DNA from: Bolinopsis microptera
Lineage: Eukaryota > Ctenophora > Tentaculata > Lobata > Bolinopsidae
DNA length: 64,000 nt
Assembly (NCBI RefSeq): GCF_026151205.1
Contig: NC_087072.1
Coordinates: 4,884,084-4,948,083, forward strand
Reading direction: 5' to 3'
Below the pieces are notes generated by a model that saw only the letters and a list, made by a program, of their open reading frames with translations, was not told where the DNA came from and ran no database searches. Of the stretch, positions 41,327-53,941 are shown piece after piece. The translations under genes were made by a program, and so were the position numbers. The stretch's first letter is position 1, and every line of letters begins with the position of its first letter.

Positions 41327-41420
41327 TTTCCAGCAGTTATAAGTACTAAGGTTTGTTAAAATTACAATCTATTAGAATAATAGAATAACTGGCCAGGCGC
41401 ACAGCCGCAAATTGGAGCTT

Positions 41421-41426
41421 AATAAA
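41421..41426 (+). promoter_or_regulatory. Candidate polyadenylation signal of the coiled-coil gene
   Basis: AATAAA located 95 nt after the TAG at 41324-41326. Confidence 0.5.
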
Positions 41427-44400
41427 GTGCGCGTGTACCTGGTGACTTCATTGTTACAGGTGATGGGATGCTAGCTTTGATTTGTCATGACTCTGGAGTC
41501 TGATTATTATGGAGAGAATACCTTACAGTTACACGTATTACCTCTAACTGACTGGTCTGTGAATCTCGAAGCGTTTCACGAGCCTAGACCGCAGAAATAT
41601 CAACATTGGATTTTACTAGTTGCAGAACATTGAGATATTTTAATATAGCATGCTCTACTGCACAATAGTCAGCAACGCTATGCTCTACCTCTACTTTTAC
41701 CATAATAAATAAATTCATATCAAATGTAGTGAATCGCAGATCTTCACAATTTCGATTTCACATTAACACTTAACTTTGGCATTATAGTACGGCGGTTGCT
41801 GGTCATGCATCAGGAAATATAGGCTACAGCATTAACAGAACTGGAAACTTTTAATTAAAAAGACAAGACAATGGAAGTGGACAATGCTACTATCTTAATT
41901 GGAAGTAACCTCTTTAACCGTGAAGCTGGAAACCTTTGATTAGGTCATATGTCACCCGAGAGAATATTTATGGACCAGATCAGAGGTCGTGTCGGCGAAA
42001 TGTCGATAACGGAGGACGAGGATAGTTGGTGGATAATTGTGGGCCTATTTAGGTTATTGAATGAGGCATACTATAATTCTTAACGGTCAATAAAATCATC
42101 CCACGGGATCACGTGAGTAAGTTTTAAAGTTAGAGGACGGTACCCTGTTTGGGGACAGTACTCTGTGGTAAATCTCGATAATCCTTTCAATTTGAGAAAG
42201 AGCCGACTATGTAGGAGGCATGCAATGACCAACATATCTGACTGAACCAGGGCACAAATCCTCCCGAACAATCCAATAATTTATCGACGATTATTAGAAT
42301 GAACAATTATTTCTTTGTCACTCGAAGTGACCGGCTATTGACTTCTTATAATTTTCTAATATGGATTGAGTTTCGGTCCCGTTTCGGTTAATAACTTGTT
42401 AATGATGAAAAGATGCTGTCCAGATAAAACTGCTTTGATATCTCAAAAGACAGGTCCAACGTCAAATTAAAATATCAATCATTGTCGCTTTAATTACGAC
42501 GATTCGTTTGGTGATTACATCTGCATCATCCAATATTGGCACGTCAATAGAAAGTGGCAACGATTAGGCATAACATTATAAGAACGAGCACTTAACCTTC
42601 CACTGATTCGAGACTTCGGAGGTGGAAACGGCTATCAAATAATATTGAAAAATCAAACTTATTTTATGCGTGCTGCACTATCTCAATCATTCTGTCTGGA
42701 CAGTTTACACTTTTGAGCCAACAGTCTGTGAAGATGTCTCTTCTTCGTTAAAGGTAAGCACTAATCGTCACGTACATTCATTAAACTATTAAACAGAGGC
42801 GGAGTTTAAATATCGCCTTGTTATTGTTAGATGAGGTCGTAATATGTGGAAAATCAATATTACGAAATGCCGAAAATTTTAATTAGGGCTTGATGATAAA
42901 ATAGAGGTGACAACTGTGACATTTATCATAAATGGATACATTGTTCGATCTCATTGAAAATGTGGCCCCTAATTTAGTAAGTTGATTGATGTTTAAGAGA
43001 CTGATAATCGTATGAAGGCTCCACTTTGGTCATTTGTATTGATTTCCCAGATATTTCGACAATATTATGCTAAATATGCCCAGGTATTATGATAAATTTG
43101 AACAACGAAGCAGTCGGCTTGTGGCACACTTTTAGTCTCCTGTGTATTGTAAGTAAATTGTTGCTCCATATTTATGCATAAGTTATCGGTTATAATTGTA
43201 TTGTATTAGATGCCATCGAGGAGTAGGTGGTATGAAAAAACATATGAATGCAACCTGCAATCCGAAGGTGATTGCAGCCCTTACGGAAGACTTAACTATT
43301 AGGTCTTCATTTTCCTACAATAAATGATACATAGCGATAACATCTAAACCCCAGAAGTTTCCAGCATCTTTAGGAATCTTTACAATCACTGAGCCTGGTG
43401 TCACAAGGCCATGAAGAAAGCTGAGACTGTCGTAAAATGTTATAGAAATGTCATAGAAATGAATTGAGTTTGAGTGAGGTGGATGGTGATTAAAAAGATA
43501 CCACTCTTAAGGAAGTTCGATTAACTCGCTAAGTATAGGCCACGTGGCAGGCGATCAGCTGCAAGATGAACACATAAGCAGGAGGTCTGAATCTCTGCTT
43601 AATATTTGTTTTATTCTGAATATTTGTTTTATTCTACCACAGTAAGAAAGTGTGAACTGGGGGATGAAACAAGGATTGTCCGTGAGTAAGCTGAAAGTGA
43701 GCTGATTCTTAGAACCAGCGGTTCTAGAAGATCTTCTTCATCAATTTGCTGAACGGAAAAAAGATCTATAAAATAATTTACACAATCAAAAAGAATGAAA
43801 TAGATGCAGAGAAAAGATGACGCCACGAAAGGACGCTGTAGAATCGAGTACCTCTAAAGATGACACAGTGTCGCTCACTCGTTGGAGAACGTAACTTCAT
43901 AAAAAAAACCAACAAAATGTGCTAAAAATGACAGACTTCGTACGTCTGACTGAGTGTCATAAACATGCGCTGATCAGGTGATGGAGTACCCTCTGGAGTC
44001 CACCTCAAGAGTAGAAGGTATTGTAGTAAAGCTTTTAAGTTGTATTACTTGTGTTTTAAGGTAGGTATTGCCCTGCAGATGGGCGCTTTCTGGAAAAGGA
44101 GAACACACAGAAAGTATGTGAACTGTTTATTGAACGAAGGATTTATAAACAAATTGATTCTGTTTTCAATAAAACCATAATAACTAATGACTGTGCTGTC
44201 AAACAAAGAACCTGCTTTATTCAATATATTTCCCAGCCGGGCTAATGATCCTATCCTTCAAGTACCAGTGTGATCCTGAGCAGCATATATACACTCTACA
44301 CTGATAGATAGGCTAATACTGACATTATCTTCTATCATTATTCAAGTAGTACTAGACACTAGACACCCCAAGCTGGAATGTCTATGCTCACACGACATTG

Positions 44401-47035
44401 TGGTGCTCACATGACGATCAACTATTGTCGGAAAAACGTACAGTAATTCTAAAACTTTGAGAACAAATGATAGAAAAATTGTGGCAAGGTTAAAGGGATG
44501 GTGAAGTAAAGAAAACAACAAAGGAAACAATGTGTATCAAGGAACTACTCCGTGACCTGGTGCTTGCTTGTACGCGTATACTAGGTATTATATATGCGGT
44601 TAGGTTGTGCTACATATGTGATGAGCCTACAACCTTAGTAATATGTGACATGTCAGTATTATAGCGGACAGATGTTTGGTGACGCATGGACCAATCAATA
44701 CACCTGCTGAGCAATCATTGTGCCCAATATCCGTCATTTTTATCCATTCTAACCGGAGTAACCTGGAATAATAATAAGTGGGCTATTTTTGTGATATTAT
44801 CCCAGGAAAAGGTTCAGGAATCTTCTACGGTTTGTGTGTGAACTGATAATTACAACTGTCAAAGATTCACAGACTGTATGGTGTAGAACAATATGAGCAA
44901 TGAAACCGTCACACATTATTGTCAGGTGATTATTTATCAAGGCAAACTATATAATCACTACGAGCTACTCATCAAGATGGAGATCATACTGATGTAGATA
45001 TGCCAGTGTTCTTCAACAGATCAAATACCAGTTGTAATTCCTGATTTGCAGATCAGGTATCTTAATCTGAATCTCGGGATTGCCGTCGTATCCTTCTGAT
45101 AACATTCTTAATTCCCTTTTTTGCAGATCAAATATTTATGAATGTATGAACTGTATCGAAGAATTGGAATGACTAATTGAAGAATTGGACTTGTAAAAAA
45201 CCACGAATCCATAAGTGACGTCATCCCACTCACACAATGCAGAACGGGTGAACTGTAAAAACATCCTCATCAATATTTAATGGATGTGTGATATAGTTGC
45301 AGGAACAGACTAACCATATCACATATTCGTAATACTATTCATTAAGATGAGTAATGACTATACTGGGCCTTTGACTAATAATAATGACGTCTAATGAAGC
45401 GAAGGCCTAGGTAGAGCAACACAAACCATGTTCATTGTTCATTAATGAAATAAGTAAAATCTCAGCTCACAAACCCTTCAATTCTAGTGTCGACTACCCG
45501 GGCACCAGGTTGTAAGTTCTGAATATCTACCAGAGTTTCTAATTTTAATAATATATAATAAATAATGACACCTGTCAGGTAAATCACCCGCTATATTCTC
45601 CGTTATCAGTAGTCAACATGAATACCATTGTAGAAACCAGACATATAACAGTGTGGGCATCTAGCTGAAGATAAGTCAGTGTCACGTATCCACGACATGG
45701 TATGAGAGGAGATAAGTGTGAGTAAATATTGCTAATTTGACATTATAAGATTATAGTAAACAGTGATCAGCCAGGTTTCTAGTTACTGCAACAGATGGGT
45801 AATGTCGCTAAAAAGTGTCAATTTGAAAACGCTGTTAGAACCTTTTACAGTGTAGACTGTAGAGGGGTTAAAAAACAAGCACGTACAAAATATATACAAA
45901 TATTGCGCAATTGTCGTCAAATGCACTGTTGCGACTGTTTATAAGTTCGTAAGGCACATAAACATATTAGTTTCGGTAATAACATACTTTTTCTTGTGTG
46001 TCCACAATCAAACCAAATAATGCCGGCTATATTTACTTAGTTATAACTTATACTTAATTATAAATTACTGGTGTCAGTTACTAACAACAACGAAACTACC
46101 ATTACTATTGCACAATTTCTGTACCAGATCTCAGACGCTAAATGTAAAAACTGTTGCGACACAGAGCTACTACGAATTTAACATCGATTACAGAACACAA
46201 GAAAATACAAAATTAAGGATTTGTTTAGGAAAGTTAGCAGCTGGTGGTATTGCTCTCAATCAAGTAATCTTTTAGCTGAATTATTCTACTTAGCATTTGA
46301 ATTGTGAATCTAGCGCACATATTTCCTAAGATTGTTGAACTATTCTAGCCAATTTTGCAAGTTTAACTTAAAACTAAAATAAAATGACGGGTCTTCAAGT
46401 ACGTAAATGTGATTGTTTATTTTTCTTTGCTGAAAATTTTGCCAAGAACTTATTTCCAGTCTCTAGAAGTTGATTGGAATGAGACTTGTTTGAGGCAACA
46501 AAAAGACTGAACTTTTAGATAAGGGTGATGGGAACCGGACACGAGGGCGGTACCAAACACCGTTATAAGTGATGAACTAGTAATAGACTTGTAACATCAC
46601 ACAATTTATGATCTAATTTATCTGATTAGACTTTACTGGCAAAACATAAGATTAAACGGGTTTTTTGATGTTCTCAACAGTCAGGTTAAGGTAAAACTTA
46701 CCTCGAAGAATTGGGTCTACTCACGTGTAAATTTGAAACAAAACTCACCAGCAGATTTTGGGGTTTGGTAACATGCTTAGACCAATCAAACACTGCCTAG
46801 ATGTTCATGTGACAAACTTGGTCATCAGAATATCGCAGTCGCTAGAAGTACACAATTTTAGATCAGGGGTAGTACGTACCAGGACGGGTATTTACTTTAC
46901 AACATGACTTGTGAGTTATATTTTTGAACAAGATAGATACAGGCAAAGTTCTTCGAAACCTTAAGCTGATCGTTATTTATAAATTTATACATTCTTTATT
47001 CTCTAATTCCTCCACAAGCATAAGAGTTAATTTAA
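41427..47035. other. 5.6-kb intergenic stretch, no gene seen
   Basis: Only short, unconvincing open frames (longest about 65 codons). I recognised no repeat pair, RNA gene or TE protein. The last few hundred bases may be the 5' untranslated region of the LINE that starts at 47036, but no ORF1 precedes it. Confidence 0.5.
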
Positions 47036-50000
47036 ATGGCAGCGAATGGAAATGTTACTGATACTTCTGGTCATAAAATCAAAATAAAATGTGGTAGCTG
47101 TAGCGGCTGGTGTTATTCTTCCAAAAACATCCGCAGCTGCTCATGGTGTCAAAACAACGTCCACGTCAAATGTTTTAAGGAAAATTTAGGTTGTACAAGC
47201 TGTTGTGAAAGTCTTATTCCTGGATTTTACGCGACTTATTATGAAATTTACGATGACTACAATAAGCTTAACGGCGCTATTTATAATCCATACGCTCAAA
47301 ACAGTCGATGTAATCTTATTGGAGACGCCATGACCAATGAAGAGCACCAGGATTCAACATGGAGTGACATTTCTGCTTTCCTAACTCACTGTCAGTATAA
47401 ACAGCAACGTAACGTGAAAAGGTCGACATCCTCTCAACTTAAAACATTTTCCATGAATATCAGATCCCTTTTCAAAAATATTGATCAACTACGAGAAGAT
47501 ATAGAAATATATGATAAGTGTGATGTATTGTGTTTTAACGAAACTAACTGCACACTAGGAAAATTGCCCAACGGAATAAACGACATCACATTAAATGGAT
47601 TCCATGAACCGTATATCCAAGATCCCATCCGCACAACGGGTAAAGGTGGGGGGCTTGCCATATACATACACAAACGTGTAGTTGACTCTGATAAAATTGA
47701 TGTTTTCAATCCCAACCCTGAACCCTCAAATACTAGCGGCGAATTTCAATTTATCAAGATCCACCAGTGTAAAGGATATAATAGAACAAAGATAATTGGA
47801 AATATTTATCGCTCTCCCGCTAGAAAACCTGAAGCATTTCTTGAAATTTTTAAAAGTACACTTCACAACCTGGGAAGACACTCTCGCAAGCATATGACGT
47901 TACATGGAGATTTTAACCTAAATTTACTGAAGCACAGTAGTAACCAGGCTTGTCAAAGTATTATAGATATTGCATCCTCTTACGGTTTCATCCAAATTGT
48001 ATCACGTCCAACTCGCATAACAGACCACAGTGCCACGCTTATTGATCATATCTACACGAACAATCTTGAAGATACAATAAGCTGCAACGTATTAACGACA
48101 GATCTGTCGGATCACTTAGCGATAGTTACTACAATTAATCTTGATAATACATCCACCAGCAGTTACCGCTCCGCATCTTATAATCAAAATCCAACTCAAA
48201 CCAACGTACGTAGTTTTAATGAGGCCAACAACCATAAATTTAGAGATTTAATAATGGAAGAAAATTGGTCTGTAATACTAACAAATACCCATGATGCTAA
48301 CCAGCAGTTTGATTGTTTAAATTCGGCTTACAACAGGATTTATAACGCTGCCTACCCGACAAAAAGACAGTCCGAGCGCAGACAAAATGAACGTGTAAAT
48401 CCCAAACCATGGATACTGCCCTGGCTTGAAGAAGCTATAGAACGTAAAAATCAGGCATATCATGATTTTGTTAAGGAACCAGTTGATAGGAACCAGCTAA
48501 AATACGACCGTTTGAAAAAGTTTTGCACCAAACACGTTGACAAAGCCAAAAACATACACTACAAAAAATTCTTTGAACAACACAAAGATAATTCTAAGAA
48601 GCAGTGGCAGATGATTAACGGTCTTCTAAATAGGAAACCAGCTAAACCTACATCGATAAAACTGTCGGACGAAAACGGACAAGTCAGCACTCCGGCAGCA
48701 GTAGCAGAAAAATTTAATGATCACTTCTCAAACATCGCTCCAAAAATTAAATCTGAAATTAGTAGTAGGACCACTTTCGATCCTGGTGGGGCCCAGGGGA
48801 CACTTCGCAACCCTTCTCCAAATAGTATCTACATAAAACCAGTCACAACTACCGAAGTTCAAGACGTTATTAACCTATTTAAGAATAAAGCTACTCTTGA
48901 CACCAAAATCCAACCACTCAAAATTGCCAACAGCTGTCATAATTTTACCACAGTATTGGCCCACGTTGTTAACAGCTCGTTCGAACAAGGGGTCTTTCCC
49001 CAAGCCTTGAAAACGGCAAAAGTAGTTCCTGTACATAAAGGTGGATCTAAAACTGACATCAAAAATTACAGACCGATATCTCTACTTGCCACTTTCTCAA
49101 AAGTCTACGAAAAGCTTATGCACAATCGAGTCATAAATTTTTTGGATACCTACAATATACTTTGTGAAAATCAATACGGCTTCCGCCCAGGCAGGTCTTG
49201 TGAACATGCACTTCTTAATGCTAAAGACAGAATTCTCAATTCAATGTCCAAAAAGCAAGTTACTTTGCTCCTTTTGATTGACTTTAGCAAAGCCTTTGAC
49301 CTTGTGGATCACTCTATACTCCTGAATAAGCTCGAGCACTATGGCATAAGAGGTCTCGCTCTAAACTGGTTTAAATCATATCTTAGGAACAGAAACCAGT
49401 TCGTATCTATTGGATCCTCTGAATCCTCAGCCAACCCCATTATTTACGGTGTACCCCAAGGTTCAATTTTGGGACCTCTCCTTTTTATTATCTACATAAA
49501 CGATCTTCCTCAAATATCAGAAATAGCTAATTTCATCATGTACGCAGATGATGCAAACATTTTCCTAACAGGAGAAAATATAAACGAGGTTTATGATAAG
49601 CTCAAAATTCTTAGCGATGTCTTAGTTAAATGGGTAGATAACAACGGTTTAGCTCTAAATCTTAAAAAAACGAATTATATGATCTTTTCTCGGCAAAGAA
49701 ACCTCATTTATCGCGATGTAGTAATTTCTGGTGTCACAATCGAAAGAAAAACAGAAGCCCGTTTCTTAGGAGTTATAATAGATAACAAACTGAACTGGTC
49801 GCAACATATTTCTGCCATGAAAATGAAAATGGCCAGATACATTGGAGTCATGTACAAACTTAAAAAATATTTGCCTCTGGAAGCACGTTTACAAATATAT
49901 CACAGCTTTGTTCAGTCTCACCTTAATTACTGCTCCCTCGTCTGGGGTTTTGCTGCCAAATCCCATATAGAAACACTATTTGTAAAACAAAAAATGGGTC

Positions 50001-50527
50001 TTAGAGCAATACTACCAGGTTTTGTTAATTACTGGTACAAAGATGGTACACCACCAGCAAGTACCAAGTCTGGTTTCTATGTACACAAAATATTGACAGT
50101 TCATAGTATCATCGTGAAGAACGCATTAGTTTTTATACATAAGCTCAAAAACTTCCCAAGTCTAGTGCCTCCCTCTATAAAGAAAACAATACCTAACAGT
50201 GCACCAATATTTAACGTCGCCGATCCGTATTCGAGTTTTACAACTTTATGGTCAGATGAATACGGTAAACACCCTTACAATAATTCAGTATTCTACAAAG
50301 GTCCACTATTAGCAATAAACAGATATAGTGTCGCAGCAACTTCCTTACCAAGTCTCTTCAACCTTAACATCTACAAAAGGTGCATAAAAAACATGCTGAT
50401 TGATCAACAAAACGAGGGCATCACAGACGAATGGCCTAACTTTATGTTACACAATATAACGGGACTAAGGAAATCAGAGCGCAACATCAACCGTAATGCT
50501 AATAATAACTCTGTCTCAATACCATAA
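47036..50527 (+). CDS. LINE ORF2: Cys finger, APE endonuclease, reverse transcriptase
   Basis: 1,163 residues, uninterrupted. Residues 17-60 hold a cysteine/histidine cluster (CGSCSGWCY, CSWCQNNVHVKCF, CTSCC) like a PHD or related zinc finger. The endonuclease (about 130-375) shows FSMNIRSL, CFNETN, GKGGGLAIYI, HGDFNLN, LIDHIYTNN and SDHLAI. The reverse transcriptase (about 640-920) shows NYRPISLL, QYGFRPGRSCEHAL, LLIDFSKAFDLV, GVPQGSILGPLLF, the catalytic YADD in MYADDANIF, and FLGVIID. The C-terminus (about 930-1163) continues with YCSLVWGF and a Trp-rich tail. It belongs to the CR1/Jockey supergroup; the clade is unresolved. All catalytic residues that I can judge are present, so activity is possible if the 5' end is complete. 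Confidence 0.9.
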   Translation: MAANGNVTDTSGHKIKIKCGSCSGWCYSSKNIRSCSWCQNNVHVKCFKENLGCTSCCESLIPGFYATYYEIYDDYNKLNGAIYNPYAQNSRCNLIGDAMTNEEHQDSTWSDISAFLTHCQYKQQRNVKRSTSSQLKTFSMNIRSLFKNIDQLREDIEIYDKCDVLCFNETNCTLGKLPNGINDITLNGFHEPYIQDPIRTTGKGGGLAIYIHKRVVDSDKIDVFNPNPEPSNTSGEFQFIKIHQCKGYNRTKIIGNIYRSPARKPEAFLEIFKSTLHNLGRHSRKHMTLHGDFNLNLLKHSSNQACQSIIDIASSYGFIQIVSRPTRITDHSATLIDHIYTNNLEDTISCNVLTTDLSDHLAIVTTINLDNTSTSSYRSASYNQNPTQTNVRSFNEANNHKFRDLIMEENWSVILTNTHDANQQFDCLNSAYNRIYNAAYPTKRQSERRQNERVNPKPWILPWLEEAIERKNQAYHDFVKEPVDRNQLKYDRLKKFCTKHVDKAKNIHYKKFFEQHKDNSKKQWQMINGLLNRKPAKPTSIKLSDENGQVSTPAAVAEKFNDHFSNIAPKIKSEISSRTTFDPGGAQGTLRNPSPNSIYIKPVTTTEVQDVINLFKNKATLDTKIQPLKIANSCHNFTTVLAHVVNSSFEQGVFPQALKTAKVVPVHKGGSKTDIKNYRPISLLATFSKVYEKLMHNRVINFLDTYNILCENQYGFRPGRSCEHALLNAKDRILNSMSKKQVTLLLLIDFSKAFDLVDHSILLNKLEHYGIRGLALNWFKSYLRNRNQFVSIGSSESSANPIIYGVPQGSILGPLLFIIYINDLPQISEIANFIMYADDANIFLTGENINEVYDKLKILSDVLVKWVDNNGLALNLKKTNYMIFSRQRNLIYRDVVISGVTIERKTEARFLGVIIDNKLNWSQHISAMKMKMARYIGVMYKLKKYLPLEARLQIYHSFVQSHLNYCSLVWGFAAKSHIETLFVKQKMGLRAILPGFVNYWYKDGTPPASTKSGFYVHKILTVHSIIVKNALVFIHKLKNFPSLVPPSIKKTIPNSAPIFNVADPYSSFTTLWSDEYGKHPYNNSVFYKGPLLAINRYSVAATSLPSLFNLNIYKRCIKNMLIDQQNEGITDEWPNFMLHNITGLRKSERNINRNANNNSVSIP

Positions 50528-50895
50528 GCACGCCATCACAGAATCAATTTCACTGCATACCATCTCAGTTACACTGCCATCAATTCGCCAGCAAAAACGG
50601 CATGACGCTATGCGACTGATAACAGTCGTAAAATTTTAAAATTTTGGAATAGCTAGCTAGCCGTAGCTATGCACCTGTTTCCACTCTAACAACTCTTATA
50701 GCGCATTAATATGATAATTTCAACTAAAGGCAACTTTATATGTGCTCAGCTATGTTTTGTTCGACAAGCTCCATTATATACATTTTAATCTTTTTAATGA
50801 GATCTAATCTTGTGCGAGTTTTGAGTTTGAATTGATAACACTTATTATATATATTATTTTTTGAGTAAACATTGGCTGGTACTTCGGGCCGGTCC
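47036..50895 (+). mobile_element. Near-complete LINE with intact ORF2
   Basis: Extends from the ORF2 start through a ~365-bp 3' untranslated region. The 3' end is taken at GTAAACATT...GGTCCCCAACAAAAAA (50852-50892), because the same terminal motif closes the ORF1-only insert near 8740-8781. The 5' end is undefined and no ORF1 was found upstream, so the element may be 5'-truncated or may naturally carry one ORF. Confidence 0.75.
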
Positions 50896-52700
50896 CCAAC
50901 AAAAAATCAGTAGGCCAGAATTTCGTGGGTTTAGGCAGCTTAGATTCTTACTTAAAACAAAAATGTACACCGCTATGAAAATGTATACCGTTATAGTAAC
51001 AACACAAAAGATAAATGCGCAGAATACAAGAGTAGATACAGTGGTCTGCTTCCATCTCTAAACTAGCTCATGATCCTCTGTGAGCTTCAAACCTAATGAC
51101 TGTTACCGCATAGAGTGCGTTCTGTGAGCTAAAGATTAACGCAATACTACCTGAAGTGAGTGTTGTGGGGTCAACTGGCGGTCACTATAAAGTCGTGGAG
51201 GAAAAGTGAAATTGTATGGTATATTAAAGATGTCTGTAATAGATCAAACTTGATATTTTGGAGTGTATGTGAAATAGATCTTGTAAAGAAGGCGGTGGGC
51301 TGGGTGTGGGGCTAGTAGGTTTACTTGCTCTCTTACTGTCTACTTCTCGGACAATGAGAAGTTCATCCTGTATAACACTGAGCAATGTGAGATAGTAAAA
51401 GTGAAGGGTCGGTACTGAGTACTCATTAACTAGACAAAGCTATAGCTTATGAATATGAGCAACAATAAATTATGGAAGCTTGTTGATAGCATGGCTGATA
51501 GCATGGATTGATCTTTCGATACTTTTATAAACAAGACCACAACTGTATCCTGTGCACAGTCTCCACGATAATGGAATATTCTAGAAATATAAAGTTAGAA
51601 ACAGCTAACAACGGGGAAACCCTGTCTTTAGTCATGATAAGGACGCTTAGTGTAGGAAATTGAACTAACTTTGGTGCTAGTTCTTGAAGTGGCACCTGGT
51701 CAGTGCTCTTTGCCATATTATAATGATATACACATTGCAGCGTACCACCCATATGCATACCCCACACATTATGTCAGGCGGCATTGTCAACAATAGCAAT
51801 AGTAGTAATGGCGTCAGGCACGTCTCGTGTTAACGTATACAATCTGTTAATCCTGCCACAAGTTCTATAGAATCTTCCCCCCCCCCCCCCCCCCCCCCAA
51901 TTATATGACTCAATGATCCCAGCCATGCCACTGGTTATTAACCCAGCGAGTCTGTCTAACAGCATCAAGTTTAGTGAGATTCTAGTATTGGGGTGACAGT
52001 GTCAGCACTGCAGCTACTGTTGACCAGGTAGTTTAAGAGTTATGGGTTAAAACGTTTATGATAAGGTTACCTATTTTGATATAAAGGTAAAAGGCACTTA
52101 AGCTGTATGTGCCGGGGATAAAGGCTGGTCATAAAAATGTGTTATGACAAGGCAATGATGTATATATCGTAACAAAGATAGCAATAAATATTTCAGTTTT
52201 TTGTCATGACATGGTTTTATCGCAAAATATGATCGCTGGTTTACAGTTTTTAGAATCGTCTCTACCCCCACCTGGTGTCGTGAAATGATGACCACACATA
52301 CTGTGACATAGGACTAATAGCCGACAAAGTCGACATTCACTCAAAGGTATAGCACGATCATCTTGACTTATGAACTATTATATTTATAATATATAATATA
52401 TATGTCATGTCACGAAAAATACTGAATAGAATTGTCGCACAAAAAGGGTTCCGCTTGGGCCTTGGCTCCAAAATTTACAAAATATTCTGCCAATCGTTTA
52501 ACTTCGGACAAATAGTGTGTGGATTGTGGAACGTCTAAATGCTTGTATAGGACAACAAATCTAGGCAACAGCAAAAAAATGAAAAATGAAGGCCGCTAAA
52601 CAATTTGGCAGACATGCATAGCCATAATGACCAAAAGGATAGCTTTTGGTCATGGTGCGCGATAAATGGTGGCGATGAATTAGAACGTTACGCCACTGTG
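50896..52700. other. Intergenic spacer with a 22-nt poly-C run
   Basis: No gene is recognised. A run of 22 C lies at 51877-51898. The rest is AT-rich without convincing coding potential. Confidence 0.5.
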
Positions 52701-52725
52701 GTTACGACTGTTCTATCAATTGTCA

Positions 52726-52790
52726 TGGTGGTTGCCCTTCAAAAGGGGATGCACAAAGCCCTCTTCTCCTACTTCATGAATAACTCCGTT
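52726..52790 (+). pseudogene. Decayed copy of the orphan exon
   Basis: GTGGTTGCCCTTC... encodes VVALQKGMHKALFSYFM, clearly related to VAALQRRMHKALVSYYM in the exon 160 bp downstream. It has no AG acceptor at the equivalent place, and the similarity stops after ~65 bp. It is therefore probably a dead exon duplicate. Confidence 0.5.
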
Positions 52791-52886
52791 TACACGTGGC
52801 GCCTGGTCACGGGGTATGCAGACGTCATTTCCTGACATGGAAATAACATCACGTGATCACAGTTCTAAATTATGTTACTATCCCAG

Positions 52887-53054
52887 GTGGCGGCGCTACA
52901 GAGGAGAATGCACAAAGCCCTGGTGTCCTACTACATGCACCGAGGCTACCACAACAGAATCGTACTGACGGACTTTGGCAAGGGTGCTGCTGTTAACTTA
53001 CACCAGTTGGAGAAGATTCACAGAAACCTTTATGATGTCATAGCCAAAACTGAC
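52887..53054 (+). CDS. Orphan internal exon, unknown gene
   Basis: 168 nt (56 codons, phase 0 in and out) bounded by TCCCAG and GTAAGT. It encodes VAALQRRMHKALVSYY, then a Gly/Asn segment and LHQLEKIHRNLYDVIAKTD. The strong splice sites and codon-like composition look real, and the partial duplicate upstream supports an exon origin. I found no other exon of the same gene in the window; the coiled-coil gene has already ended at 41326. The function is unknown. Confidence 0.5.
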
Positions 53055-53588
53055 GTAAGTCAAGTGAAGGTTCTAAACGAAATTTTAAAGTTTATCCTAT
53101 TATTCTTATTCAATTAAGTTCTTCGCAGCAAACTTTATACTATTAAAATAAACTCCACGGCCATCAATGAAAATAGGCAGAGGTTTTTAGAGCTTCAAGT
53201 GGATGCCCTGAAAGTTGTATACCGTCTCACTTAATATTCCCACTAAAATATGTTAACTAACATATCATCAACAAAACGTGTGTTGTGTTGAGGTTTAAAA
53301 TGAGATTCCTTCAGTCGGCTATTATGATAAAAAGTTAATCAATATGCACACCTTTAAAATCGATATGCTTAAAACTTCATAAAAATAAATGAATTTTAAT
53401 TTGTGAAATAGAATACTATTACTACTTGTGACTCGTCAGGCGCACCCTTTTGAATTTCAGAGACTTTTCAATCGTGTTAAAACAGCCTCTTTGAGCAGTC
53501 AGAACGTTTATTAGACGATAGGAAACGCAAAGTATTAGCACGTGTAAACAGTAGAACATATGAGTAAGAGATATTTACCCTCTGTAGC
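53055..53588. other. Spacer, no gene seen
   Basis: AT-rich sequence following the orphan exon. No further exon with good splice sites was found. Confidence 0.4.
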
Positions 53589-53941
53589 ACACATTTTGCT
53601 ATTGCACACATTTTCCGACACTTGTAAAAATTTCACGGATTTTCGACACTTGTAAAAATTTCACGGATTTTCGACACTTGTAAAAATTTCACGGATTTTC
53701 GATACTTGTAAAAATTTCGAGCATTTTCAACACTTGTAAAAATTTCACGGATTTTCGACACTTGTAAAAATTTCGAGCAATTTCATCACTTGTAAAAATT
53801 TCACATTTTCCGACACTTGTAAAAATTTCACGGATTTTCGACACTTGTAAAAATTTCACGGATTTTCGACACTTGTAAAAATTTCACGGATTTTCGATAC
53901 TTGTAAAAATTTCGAGCAATTTCATCACTTGTAAAAATTTG
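53589..53941. repeat. 28-bp tandem repeat array
   Basis: About 12 units of CACTTGTAAAAATTTCACGG plus ATTTTCGA, with variant units CGAGCATTTTCAA and CGAGCAATTTCAT. The first few and last few units are the most uniform. Non-coding. Confidence 0.95.

Noticed and set aside
52605-52835. 76-residue open frame as a gene
   Set aside because: Only its end resembles the downstream exon. The rest looks non-coding, so I called just the similar part as a decayed exon.
53589-53941. CRISPR-like or regulatory array of 28-bp units
   Set aside because: The units are contiguous with no spacers; it is a simple minisatellite.
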